This document shows positions 34,101 to 46,640 of a DNA stretch of 64,000 nt, piece by piece. Numbering within the stretch: the first letter of the stretch is position 1; each line of letters starts with the position of its first letter. The DNA is taken from assembly GCA_002110485.1 (NCBI GenBank), contig MOWL01000071.1, positions 62,001 through 126,000 on the forward strand, written 5' to 3'. A program made the translations under genes and the position numbers. The DNA is from Emergomyces orientalis. Its lineage: Eukaryota; Ascomycota; Eurotiomycetes; Onygenales; Ajellomycetaceae. Under the pieces are notes generated by a model. The model had not been told where the DNA came from. It worked only from the letters and a program-made list of their open reading frames with translations, and ran no database searches.

Positions 34101-37100
34101 TCCCGCTGTGGTTGGGGCTCGAATCCGATCTCACTCAATTATCAGATCCATTAATCAGATTTGGCTTTATCAGGATTTCTACATAACACGTATTACCCAA
34201 GACACCGCTAAAAGGCAATATTGACTGAAGCTCTATCATAAAACGGCTTTCGGTAACAGGCTATTGTGTCAACTAGTTACTGGCTCCCAGAGAGGGGAAG
34301 TCTGGTAAAAAAGTATGTGAGAGCTAATATATTTCCGCCGTCAAACGGGTACATATAACATTACGCCATGATACGTTATTTTCCTGAACATTTGATAAGT
34401 TATATGGTTAAGAAAATGACTTATATGCCTCTCTATATTCAACCCCCAAAGTATTTCACGGTTATTTTGATTCACAAATGGCAGATGGTCCAAAACTTAC
34501 ATTCATAGCCATTGTTAGATTTGAGAACCAAGCAATGGCCAGGCCGCTATCTTTTAGCCAAAATCCAGTGTCTCTAAGGGCTTCTCACGCGAGAATTTAA
34601 CCACGAACATACGCAGGGATTCAGGGGGTAATGAAGTTTCGTTCAGTCGTGCTGATGAACCATTATCCAATACTAGAGTGCAATCAACTATTTAGGTAGG
34701 CCTTAATCAGCATTGAATCAATTTTAGTTCTTACTTTACTGGGTGACTTGCATGCCAATGGATGAGCCGTCCATGTATTAACGGACTTGCTCCCACAATG
34801 GGGAGAAGAGCACACCCTCAAGCACACAAACCCGCATGTTGCTCGTAATATATTATTGCCCCTCCTTCGGGAACGATCATGGATGCGACCGGGAAATCCC
34901 TTTCAGCCTCAAAATGGTGCTCAGGCCTGATGTCCTTTTGCTAGCAAACAGCTTTACACAGCCGACATCCGAAAGGTGGCCACAACTTTGTCAATCGATA
35001 CCCTCCGATCCCAATGATGCATCTGACCACCACATCCATCTTGCCTCACTTTCACGTATCCTCCTTGCTCCCTGTGAGTCTGTCCTTTTTCTTGGACTTC
35101 CCAGTTAACGTACAGGACGATTCCCCCCCATTCAGCTTCATACATAAGCGATTTCAATTTCAACAGCGCACTCTGCTTTCTCCACTTAGCTCGTTCTTGG
35201 AGACTTGGGACCTCCTGCGATTCAATGACCATTTTGTTTCTCCTTGTTCATCTGCGCCACAATGCTAGCGCTCAAATATCCTATCCAAGCCCCATGAGCC
35301 CCGCCAAAATGTCCACCAGGGGCAGGCAAAAAGATGCGATGTGGCTTCAACCGAAGACCCAGCAGTCATGGTGGGGAATGATCTCTTGGTTGATTGGGTA
35401 ACCGCATGCAGCTTGCATATGTTGCTGCACAAAGTGGCAGCCGTTGGGATCTCTGTGGACCACTTTGATATAGTAAGAAATGGGTTTTACAGTACCGTAC
35501 AGGATTCAATTGATGTTGTCCCAATTACCAATTGTATTATAACCAATACGTTCTATGCATCTGGTAACTCGTAGTACGAGCTGTATTTATCGTATGTCTG
35601 GCGAGGGAATACCGCAACTTCTCGGGAAAAATCCTTCAAACAGCCCACGAGGGGATTTGGGAACGGTTGATTTGTGATGAGAAAAGTAGGCACTGGTAAA
35701 TGAAAAGCAGAGAACTCAGTTTCATCTGTGGTGTTCTTGCCAGCTTTCTTGAAAGCCCCTTCTTCTCATTTCTGGTCGCGAAAAAAGAAATAATGATGAA
35801 ACAACTTCGCCTTTCGAGAGAGATTCCTGGGTAGCGCCGGTGGTACCCAACCAACTGGAACCTTTGCGCATCCTGGCGATTCTGTCGTCATTTCTAACCC
35901 GCGTGCTCCAATGAGAGACTGGTGCAGTCGTCTTGTTGGTGATTGGTGATCATTCCCTAATGTGTATTGAAGACAAGGGAGATACAAACTGAGAATCGCG
36001 TGTTTGTTGTACATCCTTACAAATTATGGCGAGTACGTTGCATTATCATTAATTACAGGGCATGCCATCTCTATTTCCCCACCAGGTTGTATTGCAATGT
36101 TACTTCTCTGTTTTTCTCCTTTCCCTCCTTTTCAGAGAATGGGAGCAGAAGCGTTTGTTGGCATCACTTCTGGTTTGCTTGAAGCGTAATCCTACCATAT
36201 GGCCAATAATGACAAATGCTGAGCCACCTACCGCATTTCTACTCAGTGGGGATATCGAACCCAAATACATAACAGAGACAAACTTTGCATTCAGATTTGG
36301 ACCGATGCCTCTGAATATGGTGGGTTTGTGTCAATATTTCCAGTTTGATATCCTCATCGTAACAAACTCAAGCACACCATGGACAGACACACCATTGGGG
36401 ATACACGTACACATGATATAAAACGTACAGATTTAGAAATAAGTCAAAGAAAATTTGTCCTATCAACAGGCCCATATTGTCACTCTCACTGGTTGCAATT
36501 TCCTGTACTTGTGATCCCTACAAAACATGGCAGCCAGTTGTCTAGTGCAAAACCCTCTTTAGGCGTCCCCATAGGTAGGCCTCGGTACGCATCGTGGTTA
36601 TCAGGGATAGGCATACTGGCATCAATATTTTCTCAGAAAATTTATTTTATGCCGGCTCTTGCGGCAGATATGGTTGTGCCACGTACATTAGATACATGGG
36701 GGGAGGCCTATGCGGCAGGAAAAAAAGCCATGGTTTTTTCCTTCAATGTTTAGCAACTAGAAAATTTATATCTAGAGTTCAATTGCGATGCGGGCACAAA
36801 TGTACCCCATGGAGAGGTTTATAGGATTATACATATATACTTTTTATTATCATTCATAGGCTCTGGTGAATCTCCGTAGCTGGTAGGAAATTCCCATGAT
36901 CATTTTCATTCTTCATGTCGGCTGGAAAAATGATAATGATATTATGTAGTAGTGTGCTATAACTACCTGGTTAATTTGCATCCTTACAATTAATGATATA
37001 CCTTGGAAATATTGAAATTAATCTTTCAGGCATCTCTTATATCCACCTGTTTGTAAAACCCTGGCCATCGAAACAGTAAAGCTCTGGTCTGTGAGTATTA

Positions 37101-39600
37101 AGAAACCAAAAAGAAGCAATACATGAAGCAAACAATGGTAAAATTAGGAGGATTCCTAGTGGCACAAGTGCTCATAGCAAGCAGGGAGAGTATAAACAAA
37201 GTAAAATTGGCTTGCTTCTTGGTTTGGTAAGCGCCCAATGGCTCACAGAGAGAGTAACATATATATAATGCCCTCCCTCAAGCGCGTGTGAATACTGACT
37301 ATCTCGCATGCCTTTATCATGCCAAACTTTGCCAAAAAGAGGGAACAAATCCCCAAACAAGTATGCCTGTCCAATGTCCAGCAGTAAAGGTTCATCATTT
37401 GATGATATTTAAGATCTAATTGCTCACTTAGTATCCAAGCAATTAACAGTAACCATCAAAGTGAAAGAAGCTATGCGGGGGCTGGAGGCTTCACTCACAT
37501 ATGAAAAGTAATGCCAGTCATCAGATGGGAAAATGCAAGCATGTTCCGCATAATGCATATGCACGACATTGAATGAGTTGATTTGTACTGTCACTCGACC
37601 ACGACTTTTTCCACCGGAGCAGGGCTGATACGAGGCAAGGAGTAGCATTTCGATATCTCCATTCCGCTAAATGAAGGCCAAAGCAAACAAGCGAATTGGA
37701 TGAACCAGCAACCCATCACACATTTCTCACCCCTTCGACCCAATTTGATATCCCGGTTCCAATGGCATACGTCGGCCATTTGCTCCTCAAACAGCCGAAA
37801 CATGGATTTATCAATAAAATGGTGTTGACTAACTCCATCCTTGACACTGTCGGACGTGTTACTGCAGGCCAGGTTATCAAGCTTGACCAGCCCACAAATC
37901 AAGCCAGGGAATGATCAAGCTGACTCTGGAATGTGACGGTGAGAGCTAGAGTTGCATCAATCCATATTGCTTCGAGAAGCGTGATTGATATCGCTTCTCT
38001 TGCAGCCGGCAGCAGCCGGGCCATAAACTCACTCTCTCGCCTCATAGGCCAACCCCGCAGGTCAGCCAGGCGCGTTACTTGCGACTCGGGAAGTTTCACT
38101 CAAGAGTATTCTCTAAACTTCTAGGCAAAACACTGTTTGGCCCTTGTCTGAATTTCGTACTTCGCTTGCTCAGTCTTGAAGCGTTTAAGAGGACCACAAC
38201 GCGCACCTCGTTTTCTTTGATGTCTTATGAATGCAGCGTGTATTACTTAACCAATAATCGCAGGGGAACGATCTGACTTTCCTTTTGAAGTTCATTTTAC
38301 TGATGGTCGTCAAATTTCAACTTTCCGGCCTTGAAAATTCCGCCATAATTTTTTGTCCCAAACCACACCCGGACACTTATAGCTCAGCGCGAAAAGTAAG
38401 AAATAATGGAAATTTAAAAAATACAATTAACTTGACTGCATCATCCTAACACGGACCTCATTGATTTGAGTCACCTGACCACCAAAGGGTTTTCTGGGAG
38501 TCAAATGGGCCAATGATGCTGTTTTGATGTTGGAGCTGCAGGCACTGTCACTCAAACTTGGGTGTTGCCCAGCTAGCCCTAACCATCATATGCCAACAAG
38601 CCCCTTGTTGGCTGCGTCAAGCATAATCCTAATAAAAAGTCAGTTTTCTGGTTATATGCGAAAAAGTTATTGCGGTCAAATTCTCCGTAAACGATCTTCA
38701 GCATTCCCAGCCCCAGATAGAAGTCCATTACCCCTATTCTTGAAAGGGTACCTGTCTGCTCCGTTCCTGAATGGGTGCTAGATGCTATGAAATTATATAC
38801 CTATATATACGACCATGGCTCGAATCAACCGCTCGAGGTGCTTATATTAATTGACCAGCTTTTACAACACGAGCCTCTAAGAGCGTACATATTTGAGAGT
38901 TACACTAAACCGCCCACTTTCGTTCAATCCCAAAGTGAAAGTTGACGAGGCGTGCATGGGAACCATGATACTGCACATTACAAGAGAAAAACAATAATAA
39001 TAATTCCAACATGGTTACATGGTCAATGTCCAGACATGTCGTCGACGAAAAGAGAGCGAGCTTGCTCAGTTGGAAGAGTTTATCTGCCTGTGGTACATTA
39101 GCAGGACGGGTTTCCCTTATCCGTCGAGCCACAATTTCGGCGAAATGAATGCCGAGTATCATAGGCCTGCTGTCTGTTTCGGCAATAGATTTCCTTTCCA
39201 CCCACATTTAGAGTCCGTCAACACTAGAATTATCGCTACCTTCAACGTCGTCTTGGTATTTTATGGCTACTCTTTTGGGTTGGCTTCATGAGAACCCTGC
39301 ACAGTGCGATAGCGGTGGTTCTCGCCGCGATCCTCTAGTATTCTGTGATATAATTTAACTTTTCCTTCAGCGTTTTGTCGGCCGGAGGAGCCGAATTCTA
39401 TAGAGCAATATAACAGAGGAGACAATGTCAATCTGCAGGGGGGAAATCCGTTGCATACATGGCATGTGCTATTTACATTCACCGCGTTCGATCTCGTCAA
39501 CTAGATCCCGTACTTTTACCAAATCAGATCATTCGTCCACGAGCCTCTCATCATTAGGGACCCTCGCTGCGTCGGAGAGATGTATGGGACGGTGCCTTGT
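28141..39600. other. Gene-poor AT-rich region (about 11.5 kb)
   Basis: No complete gene was recognised on either strand. The longest frame, minus 29442–29912, is open for 156 codons, starts with GTG and includes a basic coiled segment (RKAGKQIKQIEQEEKKNG); it could be an exon of an unrecognised gene. Simple repeats include the A-run at 30894–30908 and an (AAT)n tract at 31621–31642. A tRNA-like relic lies near 39055–39130. The rest consists of short hydrophobic or low-complexity frames. Confidence 0.4.
31621..31642. repeat. (AAT)n microsatellite
   Basis: Tandem AAT units following an A-run; a simple sequence repeat in the gene-poor stretch. Confidence 0.8.
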
Positions 39601-39628
39601 CATTTTGGCAATACCCAACTGATCAGGT

Positions 39629-40327
39629 TTAGTAGGGTGGTAATGACGAGGTTTTAAAGAGCCAGGTAGTACACCACGCAATTCGGGCTACCACAGTGAA
39701 GGGGTGGAAGGTGCCAGTGCGGGTGAGATGACGGCAAAGCTGGTTGACTGTTTCATAGAGCAATATGTGTTCGGTAGTTGACTTGAAGGTCTTTTGCAGT
39801 AGGAGTAACAACAACGAAGTTTAACGCCCCCACCCCAGGAAGCGAAGCCAACATATGCCGGATTGAATGAATAATTCTGGGTACTTCAGTCCCGTCGCGT
39901 GAAAATCCTGAATAGCGGGATCCTAAAGGACGGTGGGAAGAGCCGTCCTCGCTCGTCGCGGTGGGACGTTCTCCGTGAATCCTAATAGTTAGGTCAATGC
40001 GGCTGACGAACTTGAACCGTAATGGGATTGAGGTCCTGTATAATTCCACAAATTTTTCTTCAGTGATAAAGAGTACGGCTGCGTAGTGGAGTTTGCCAGA
40101 CGCCTTCAAGTGCTTTAATACTGAAAGCGTTTCGGTTTGGACTTGGCTGGATGTGCATAGTAAGGACCAGCTGGTAGTTTTGTCTTGTTGAGGAATATCG
40201 TTGGGTTGACTGGAAGAGCTCTTTCATGTTTCATTGCGAATTCGTAGATCCTTGTCGGATTTCGAATCAGGGGAAAAACAAGTGCCATTACGCCATGGTA
40301 GTGATAGCTGTTACAACGCAGGAACAA
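39629..40327 (-). pseudogene. Decayed protein-coding fragment of unknown family
   Basis: Three consecutive minus-strand frames read as one broken coding region. 40327–40115 contains ALVFPLIRNPTRIYEFAMKHE; 40109–39753 contains KFVSRIDLTIRIHGERPTA and IIHSIRHMLASLPGVGALNF; 39814–39629 continues with LYETVNQLCRHLTRTG. Adjacent segments are in different frames. The pattern of an early RxxYEEA-like helix followed by regularly spaced Leu/Val strands resembles the large, poorly characterised F-box/LRR-like or 'DUF' families of Pezizomycotina, but the family is not identified. The overlapping plus-strand frame 40226–40726 is a competing interpretation. Confidence 0.35.
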
Positions 40328-40687
40328 CTACACGATAGTTTGCAACCTCAGTGCGTAGTCGAAATCAAGGAGAAGAGAAAGCCACCAAACCAGGTTTGGT
40401 ATCGGAGCTTTCTGGATTTCCACTCCCTTAAAGCCGAGCGTCAAAGAGTGAAATGTAGAACGAGGCTTAATTGGCTGGGTCTCCGTCTCGCAGGCTTAAA
40501 GAGATGTTTCCAGATCCGAGAGAACTCTCGGCAGCATCCCGCATTTCTTTTCATCCAACCCAATTGCTCTTACACCGCTAGCATTGGTTCGAAGGACAAA
40601 TATATCAAGAAAAAGGGACAGGGTTTAGCGTTCAAGCCCAGGACCCTTCGTGACACTATTCCGGGTATCCGTGCCATAATTGACCAA

Positions 40688-40713
40688 CTTCGGCACATTC
40701 GAATGTGCCGAAG
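40688..40713. repeat. 26-bp perfect palindrome
   Basis: CTTCGGCACATTC at 40688–40700 is followed directly by its exact reverse complement at 40701–40713. A second stem (TCAAGCG, 6-nt loop, CGCTTGA) lies at about 40734–40753. Confidence 0.9.
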
Positions 40714-41048
40714 GACCGCGGTATGAAGCCCTCAAGCGATCAAACGCTTGAAGTATGAATGCGCCACAAGACCCATGTCCTTTGAACCTCAATGCCGAAC
40801 TTTTTCACATCTCTCGCCATTACTTGCGATTTTGGATTCTATATTTTAATTACTGACGTTATGCTAGCTTACTTCCCTTTTTTATTGATAAGCAATTGCG
40901 TTTGAACATCTGTGTTTTTCATCGAGCGAGCTTGATTTGATCGTCTCAGGAACTGGACAACATTCACCACTTCGAAGCCAGCCATCCACGGATATATTGT
41001 TTATTAACGAGTATCATTATCCATTTGAATAAGAAAAAAAGCCACAAT

Positions 41049-42508
41049 ATGAAAGAATCAGGGTTGAATAGCATGACCGCGCAAGCAAGTCGGAAGGACC
41101 AACAGAAGGAAGATCCGATCACAATCGCCGAATTGGCAGTTCTGGCACAGGGAAGGCTCCCCAAGCAGGTCTGGGACTATTATGCCTCCGGGGCCGACGA
41201 GGAGAATGCAGTGAGGAGGAACAGAAGTGCATTTGACAGGTGCGCATATTTTTAAATTCGTAATTTATTCAAACAAACCCACGGCATTGCAATTCTTGGG
41301 CTCAATTTCTTTTTGGTGCTTGCTTACACCTTACTGAGCTTTGATACAGATTAATCTTACGGCCTCGGGTTTTTCGAGATGTTTCTCATGTCGATACTAG
41401 CACCACTATATTTGGCAAAAAGTATACAATACCTATTGGAATTTCACCCAGCGCAATGCAAAGGCTTGTGGGTGGTGAGGGAGAAATTGATATGGCCAAA
41501 GCAGCTGCTAGCCGGGGTACTACTATGATCCTATCGTCGCATACAACATGCACGTTAGAAGATGTTATTCGAGCACCAGGCGAAGACAATCCAGTGAATT
41601 TCTGGTTCCAGCTGTATATCTCGCAGAATCGAGAGACATGTGCACAGGTGATAGTAAGGGCAGAAGGTATGTTTGGCATGCAAGTATTGAAATCTAGGAG
41701 GTTTCAACAAAATTGCCAGAATTAGCTCTCCTTGTAAAAATATAATTACTACGTACACGACTAATTTATTCCAGCGGCCGGATACAAAGCCATAGTTCTA
41801 ACTGTCGACACCCCTATCTTGGGCAACCGCATCAATGAGCGAAAAACACCATTGGTTCTACCTCCTCACCTTTCCCTAGCAAATCTTCACCAAAAGATAG
41901 CCAGTTCTACTTCTAACGAAAGGCCCCCGCAAGCAAAACCGACAATGAACCGTATACTCCTTGAGGCGCGCAATGCTCAAGAAGCCGCCGAAATCACCCG
42001 CGGAAACCACGACACCCTCAACGATGCATCCCTCACCTGGTCTAACACCATGTCGTGGCTACGCTCGAAAACCAAACTGAAAATAATCCTAAAGGGCATA
42101 ATGACCGCTGAAGATGCATTGCTAGCCATTGACCATGGTGCGGACGCGATAATCGTGTCCAACCACGGAGGTCGCCAACTGGACTCTGTCTCCTCCACTA
42201 TCGAAGCGCTCCCTGAAATTGTCACTGCAGTTCGTGGCAGAGTTCCCGTCATTATCGATAGCGGAATTACGAGGGGAAGTGATGTTTTTAAAGCATTGGC
42301 ACTAGGTGCAGATTTCACGCTCGTGGGGCGTTCGGCGCTGTGGGGACTCAGTTTTGGCGGACAGGAGGGAGTGGAGAGGGTATTGGATATCCTTGAACGC
42401 GAGCTTTCGAGGACAATGGCGTTGGTTGGCGCGGGGAGTATAGGAGTGATTGGAAGGGAAATGCTAGGCGTGGAAAAGCGGGATGGATTTGGTATTTCAA
42501 GACTTTAG
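41049..42508 (+). CDS. FMN-dependent 2-hydroxyacid dehydrogenase/oxidase
   Basis: Three exons (41049–41239, 41350–41666, 41775–42508) joined at GT–AG sites give 413 residues. The N-terminus (ITIAELAVLAQGRLPKQVWDYYASGADEE) carries the first FMN-site motif. Then come LRPRVFRDVS, IPIGISPSAMQRL, MILSSHTTCTLEDV, the FWFQLYISQNRE strand, LTVDTPILGNRINERK and the catalytic block VSNHGGRQLDS (active-site His and Arg, ~295–305), followed by VIIDSGITRGSDVFKALALGA and VGR. This is the glycolate-oxidase/lactate-dehydrogenase fold, which oxidises a 2-hydroxyacid to a 2-oxoacid using FMN. There is no N-terminal cytochrome b5 domain, unlike yeast Cyb2, so it is more like a peroxisomal or cytosolic oxidase. 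The last residues (SRL) could act as a PTS1-type signal. Exact substrate is not predictable. Confidence 0.9.
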
Positions 42509-42937
42509 ATAGGAACTCTAATACAGGAAGGGGGGGGTTCTAGACTGGAGGGAAAGTTATGAGCAAATGCAGAAAATAATACGAATGCTTGATATGTAAG
42601 CAAAATCAGTTCATCGATTTCCCATAACATCCTATCTATTGTAACTTTATTCGAATTAAACCGTTCAAAATACCAACGAACCCAATTGGGCCTTTCATGA
42701 CTTTTCTTGCCCTGTCGTGTTTATTAATTAGAATTCCTTTTCGTTGTTCCTCGTTTCCAATTAGATATCAAAAAATTGTTCGTCCACACCCAGCCCTGCC
42801 TCGTATTCCCTTCTATGAGTAACCACGTCGATTAAGGTGCAAAAGGCCCTGAAAAGCCAATAGCTAAGCTAATCTGGTTAATCACTCTCATTATATCAAG
42901 GTCGTTCACTAAAGAGCGAGAATATCATTACAATTCA
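42509..42937. other. Short intergenic region between convergent genes
   Basis: AT-rich 3' flanks of the FMN dehydrogenase (+) and the N2227 methyltransferase (−). No further feature. Confidence 0.5.
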
Positions 42938-44557
42938 CTATTTCAGAATCCTCCTTGCAACCCAAAACTGAGCCCTGTACGCATTCTTCGATAGCGTTTT
43001 CTCATTGAACCCATAGGGCGCTTCCTTCTCTCTCACCTTGTAGCCCGGCAGGGTAAGATTACCCCATTTTGGATCAACATCGAGAAAATCGAACCCCACC
43101 GTTTCAGAAATCCTGATAATTTCGTCCAGCGAGAGCTGCAGGAAGGGAGCGGTGCCGTAAAGCAATGGTCCGAGATTTATCCAAACCCCACCATGCCCAC
43201 CACCACCTTGTTGCCTTGCCTGCTGCTTCATAGCAGACCCTTTCAAAAGACGGTAAATGCTATCAATATACAACATGAGGTTCCGCGCCGTATCGATAAA
43301 GAATAACGTTACGATCGCGTCGAATTCTTTTCCATCAGTGGCAGCCACTTTTCGCAAAGGAAACGCGTTGGTAAAACCCCCTTCAACCCACAGTACCGAA
43401 GAATGGTTAACCTGAACCTCCGGGAAAGATATCTCACGGTAGAGTTCTGCTCTGGTAGGCTGGTGAGACCACCAGTCTACAAACGGATAAATAGTGGTTG
43501 AAAAGGGTAAAGTGTAGGAAGAAGAGGAGGAAGAAGAGGTTAGGTATCGGTAGGCGACATTCATGTACGCGGACCATTCGTTCGCTGTTACTTCAAAACC
43601 CTTCAAAGTGGCAATTTCATGGGCTAATCTTCCAACTCCTGCACCAGGAACGAGCACGCGGATGGGATTATCCGCGCTGCGATTAGGGAAGAGCTCCTGC
43701 AGGCTGTTCAAGATCTGGGGAAATGTGGCGAGTCGCTCATGTTCACCCTCGGTAGCCCAATCGCGCACAAAGTGTTTGAGAGCTTGAGAGACACTAACTC
43801 TTTCGGCGGACTTGCCGTTTGACTCTACATCCCTTTCAAACTGGAGTAGCTCGGAGAATTCAATGTTGTAGAATGACAGAACATGATCTACAATTGCTTG
43901 GGCGACTTTATCGTTGATATCAATGAGATTTTCAGCTTCTTTAATGCTAGCTTCGTAGCCGATTATAGATTCAATGAGCTTTAGGTGAGCAAAAAATTTA
44001 ATTAGTTAGCACACAATTTGAAGAAAATGTATCTTGCTATTTCACCAGCAGATTTCTTCCCCTTACTTTCTTTTGTCTCCTCGGCACTTTTCCATACATG
44101 GCCCTGATCCGATTTAGGCTGTCCAGCGATGTCTGCTTATACCGGTGGAAGCCATGTAAAGCAGCAAGTAATCTTTGCCTGGGATGATTTGAGTCATATT
44201 CCCCGTTTGATCTCTTCAGCCGTTCGAGCAACCGCAGTTTTTCGTTGTTATGGCGAGAATTCCCTTGAGGAGGCGGCGTGGGGTTAGGATCCTGAAGCTG
44301 CGCAGCATTAGCCGTCTTGTTGATATTTTTCGATTTAAAAAGTCAGCTGTGGAGGCTTCTTTGATTCCCAAATGCCAGATATCAGGGTTTGAATATACTA
44401 GGGGTGAATTATACATGAAAATCTTCAAGGGCTCACTTACAGGGCCAATATATCTGTCGTGAAAACTGAAGCCCTCGTTTATAAAATTGCAAAATATAGC
44501 AAGCATGAATATAACCATGAACATGCATAAGGATAGGCATGGGCGTTCCCGAAACAT
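42938..44557 (-). CDS. N2227-type (carnosine N-methyltransferase-like) SAM methyltransferase with N-terminal membrane anchor
   Basis: Three exons on the minus strand, 44557–44441, 44315–44067 and 43978–42938, give 468 residues; introns are GTAAGT...AAG and GTAAGG...AAG, both phase 0. Exon 1 encodes MFRERPCLSLCMFMVIFMLA, a basic start and one hydrophobic segment (~residues 6–26). After a Pro-rich linker the N2227 domain begins (RQRLLAALHGFHRYKQT), with SAM-site IRVLVPGAGVGRLAHEIA, the NEWSAYM motif, VDWWSHQPTR, FDAIVTLFFIDTARNLM, GVWINLGPLLYG and DVDPKWGNLTLPGYKV. Family members methylate carnosine or related histidine dipeptides; the fungal substrate is unknown. An N-terminal membrane anchor is not part of the human cytosolic enzyme and rests on the inferred first exon. 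Confidence 0.85.
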
Positions 44558-46270
44558 TGCTCTCGTTCACAGCTTTCACAGCGCACTATCTGTGTGTCTT
44601 TTGCGGATTACCCAGTTTTACTGCCTTGAGTGCTCTTCATACTTGTAAGAGGGCGAAAAGTTTTCAAACCCAATATTACATAGATTTTATTCAATTTGGA
44701 GCAATTTTCAGGGAAAATTCCAGCTTTTTAAGGGCTCTCTACCTTGGTGGTTAGTGGAAATAGTTTAAAATACCACCATCCAAACATCACCCTCACCTCG
44801 ACAACTAGAGTGATGTATAAATATTTTATCCTCATGGTTCAATTCCCAGGCTTAGTGAGAGATTCAGAATTGAAAACCCACGTTCCGCCTGACCGTCATG
44901 TTCCGACGGTGCATATTTACGATCAAAGATCAATAGCTTTTTGAACATTATGGCAACAGCTTGCAGAGGGATGTATTATTGGCGCATGTTTAGTACAGGG
45001 GTTTAAACCGTTGAAAATGAGACTCTCCGAGCGGTTGTCCCATTTCACTGACTGTCAAGGTCCTTAACTTACGTGTTTGTCTAAGTTATCTCGGAGAACG
45101 GATCTATTATTTTCTTCGCAGTCACTCCTGCCGTCGTGGACCCGTAGCGGTTGTCGTTTCTGTGTTTTGTTTATCCAGGCTGGCGTCACTACTCTTTGTT
45201 AGCAGCGGTCTCTGGTGCGCTCTGGTGCCAGAAATGCGACGATGGAACGCCCAAAGAAAGCCCTTTTAGAGGGTGGTTTGGGGCTGGGAGGAAAGAGAAT
45301 TTGCAGCTGCGCAACGCCGCCGCCGAGAAAAGGGGTATCATGTGATTCTTTTGCCCTAACTAATAGTGGCCTCGAGATGCACGCTGAGCGGCTGGATGCG
45401 GATTTAGAGGTTTCGCATTTTAAAGAATAAAACTCAGTTGGTGCATACATTCCTCTGAATATATGTCGCCATTCAGTAACACAACTAACCCCAGAGACTC
45501 CCTACCACCAAATTAGAAACAGAAAAGGCCAGAAATTATCATCAATCAATACCGTTATGTCCATTTATTTTGCCTTGACATTCCCGAATCATGATTGTAA
45601 GTTCCATAGCTTTCTTCCCTCGGCAATTCCCCTATATCTTTTATCACTTTTTTCAAAATCGTACCTCCCATCCATTGTAAAAGATACCTTTTTGTATACA
45701 ACGTTGGAGGTATTTTTTGTATGTTGGCGTCCTGACTGGGCGAAGGTAGAGTTTGCCTGCTACGGAGGTGGGTATGTGGTTGAATGGGAGGATTTTGGAA
45801 TCTCCCCATCAACGAAAAAAGAAATCACTAAAAATGTTACTTCGATGCCTAAGAGCTTCAATTTCGGACTTATATCAGGTCGTTTGAACTTTTTACCTTT
45901 CTATACAGGGCTCTTGGAAGTTTGAACGAACTTCTGACATTGCGCCCGGGTGCAATGCACTGAGAGTCATGTTCTCCCAGGTGAAACAGCAACATGTTGC
46001 GTAAACATCTATCCTGGCAGGCTTAGCCTTGAGTGAATAAGATGCTGTTAAAATTATGCCCCGATTACTCCCAAAGAAATTGGAATAAAATCAATTCAAA
46101 ACCAATGTCAACGAACGACTGCCCACTACCAAACTCTCGTTTCGGAACAACTTGATATCTAACGTTACAACTCTTACGAGTCCGTCACACGGTCGTACGC
46201 CAATCTGAAAATGTGGGTAGACCACCATGCACCCACAACAAGCTTTTTCGCCGAGAAGGGGCATGGATGC

Positions 46271-46640
46271 TTAGTTGCCGCAAAGCATATGCGGCTGCAG
46301 GACAATTTCACCGTCCTCAAAATCAATCCCGACTGTTGCCAAATCAATTCGCGCCACCCATTTCTGCAGCATGACGGCAAAAACCAGTTTCCGGATTTTT
46401 TCGGCCACAAAGGCCCCCACGTCTCCGTCCAACTGTCTCGCAACTTCGCAAGGATCCATTGATTTGGCGGCCTCCAGATTCAGCAAAACCTCTCTCCCGG
46501 GCAGGGGCCCGTCTTCGCCCATGTGTTTGGAGGCAGAGCCAATCAGCAGCTCCGAGTCAGATATGGTGTGGTAGACGAATTCTCCATTTGCAACACCCCC
46601 AGGAGACTGCTTCGGAAAAGCGGCATCTAAATCCTATCGC
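46271..46640 (-). pseudogene. Possible orphan exon or gene fragment, unknown function
   Basis: An uninterrupted minus-strand frame of about 120 codons has protein-like composition: GEFVYHTISDSELLIGSASK, GREVLLNLEAAKSMDPCEVA, KLVFAVMLQKWVARIDLATV and FEDGEIVLQPHM, then a stop. It is more GC-rich than its surroundings. No start, splice partner or domain was recognised, so it could be a gene relic or an exon of an unannotated gene. Confidence 0.3.
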
